DNA from: Actinernus sp. WN-2022
Lineage: Eukaryota > Cnidaria > Anthozoa > Actiniaria > Actinernidae
DNA: 64,000 bases
Reading direction: 5' to 3'
Assembly (NCBI GenBank): GCA_030867875.1
Contig: JAOWCC010000655.1
Span: 8,454,269 to 8,518,268 of the forward strand
This document shows positions 63,584 to 64,000 of this stretch, in pieces (within the stretch, counting starts at the first letter, position 1; every line of letters starts with the position of its first letter). The notes under the pieces were generated by a model that was given only the letters and a program-made list of their open reading frames with translations, made no database searches and was not told the DNA's origin. Position numbers and translations under genes: made by a program.

Positions 63584-64000
63584 CAGTATAATATACTTTG
63601 CAGAGATCTGTTCAATATCGTGACCTGAGCATCCGCAAGGACATAGATGTGCATTTTCACATTTCCACTTCCCTTTGCAGTTCTATGTATGCGAATGTCG
63701 ATGTCCTTTCCACTGCCGGTTTGTGCCAATCCATCACCATGAACGGTGGAATCCTTTGCTGTGCGACAATCGATTAGAATAGAGAATCTATTTTCAAAGA
63801 ACTTCTTTGGAGTCATAGAAGTATTGGGTGTACCAAACCAACCTTTTGCAGCCTCCCAGAAATCTAGGGGAAGCATGCCGCTTGGAAAGAGTCTGTTGGG
63901 AATCCCATTGACATCTACTTCTACCTTCAAGATATCTGGATTCGAGAATGCTTCACTATCTCGCGTGCCAATGGTAGGTGGATCTATGAATAGTAGAAGT
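63583..64000 (-). CDS. Probable Polinton major capsid protein, C-terminal part (cut by window edge)
   Basis: Open from the right edge of the window to TGA at 63583-63585, at least 138 codons; no start in view. Readable segments: IPNRLFPSGMLPLDFWEAAK, NRFSILIDCRTAKDSTVHGD, then VKMHIYVLADAQVTILNRSL and a terminal Tyr. The final pattern (hydrophobic strand, I-Y-V, I-x-N-R) is like the end of double-jelly-roll capsid proteins in Polintons, including F54H12.2-like proteins. Position just before the packaging ATPase agrees. The alternative is a minor capsid protein. Confidence 0.55.
   Translation of the reverse strand, partial: LLLFIDPPTIGTRDSEAFSNPDILKVEVDVNGIPNRLFPSGMLPLDFWEAAKGWFGTPNTSMTPKKFFENRFSILIDCRTAKDSTVHGDGLAQTGSGKDIDIRIHRTAKGSGNVKMHIYVLADAQVTILNRSLQSILY

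Larger units (their letters stand above)
55988..64000. mobile_element. Polinton/Maverick (adintovirus-like) element, left part, apparently intact
   Basis: A self-synthesising DNA transposon/endogenous dsDNA virus is called from four hallmark genes together: protein-primed family B DNA polymerase, D,D35E integrase, A32/FtsK-HerA-like packaging ATPase and a probable capsid protein, all open. PolB is rightward; all others run leftward and converge on it, with stop codons overlapping by 4 bp. The left limit is uncertain: candidates are the foldback at 55988-56220 or the sequence just after it. The right terminus, protease and minor capsid gene are expected past 64 kb. No stop or frameshift is seen in any called gene, so the copy is young or maintained. 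Confidence 0.9.

Overview
This is a 64-kb piece of a metazoan nuclear genome, most probably a cnidarian and plausibly an anthozoan such as a stony coral. That assignment is an inference from the mix of content: spliced extracellular-domain exons with consensus splice sites, many CR1/L2-like LINE fragments with short microsatellite tails, a Gypsy remnant, a DIRS-like remnant, very many foldback elements and MITEs, and frequent TACATGTA words. No prokaryotic operon, rRNA or credible tRNA gene is present. Nothing was searched against a database; all family calls are from motif recognition.

Two things are real gene content. First, seven exons on the + strand (3372-45252) form the 3' part of one gene encoding a SUSD2/mucin-4-like membrane protein: VWD domain, its C-terminal extension, two Sushi/CCP domains, one transmembrane helix and a short cytoplasmic tail. 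Exon phases join perfectly (0, 1, 1, 1, 1, 1) and one intron uses a GC-AG donor. Upstream exons are off the left edge. Its introns (up to about 18 kb) are packed with mobile DNA.

Second, from about 56 kb to the right edge lies an apparently intact Polinton/Maverick (adintovirus-like) element: a 1196-codon protein-primed family B DNA polymerase on +, then a convergent leftward block with a D,D35E retroviral-type integrase, four small unrecognised proteins (three with hydrophobic helices), an A32/FtsK-HerA-like packaging ATPase, and the C-terminal part of a probable major capsid protein cut by the window edge. Genes overlap by 1, 4, 8 and about 53 bp, in viral style. The left side has three 71-72 bp repeats and a 233-bp near-perfect foldback; a hairpin and a minisatellite sit between integrase and the small genes. 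The protease, penton and right terminus should lie beyond 64 kb.

Between these are: 0-2 kb LINE and MITE; 3.1 kb 22-bp tandem array; 4.8-7.3 kb a 2.5-kb palindromic transposon with 1078-bp arms and a perfect 7-bp target duplication; 7.7-10.6 kb nested foldbacks; 12.2-14.4 kb a 36-copy 61-bp minisatellite; 18.2-19.8 kb a TIR element with 63-bp repeats and a duplicated MITE block; 20.3-21.4 kb LINE; 22.3-23.8 kb three MITEs; 24.1-25.9 kb a foldback carrying a host-like gene fragment; 27.5-29.1 kb three MITEs; 30.2-35.5 kb LINE, Gypsy, LINE; 37.3-39.4 kb DIRS-like; 40.3-41.3 kb a TIR element carrying a ZAD-like exon; 44.5-44.9 kb nested MITE; 47.3-48.0 kb about 225-bp satellite; 49.6-51.0 kb LINE; 52.8-54.1 kb LINE and hAT-like MITE.
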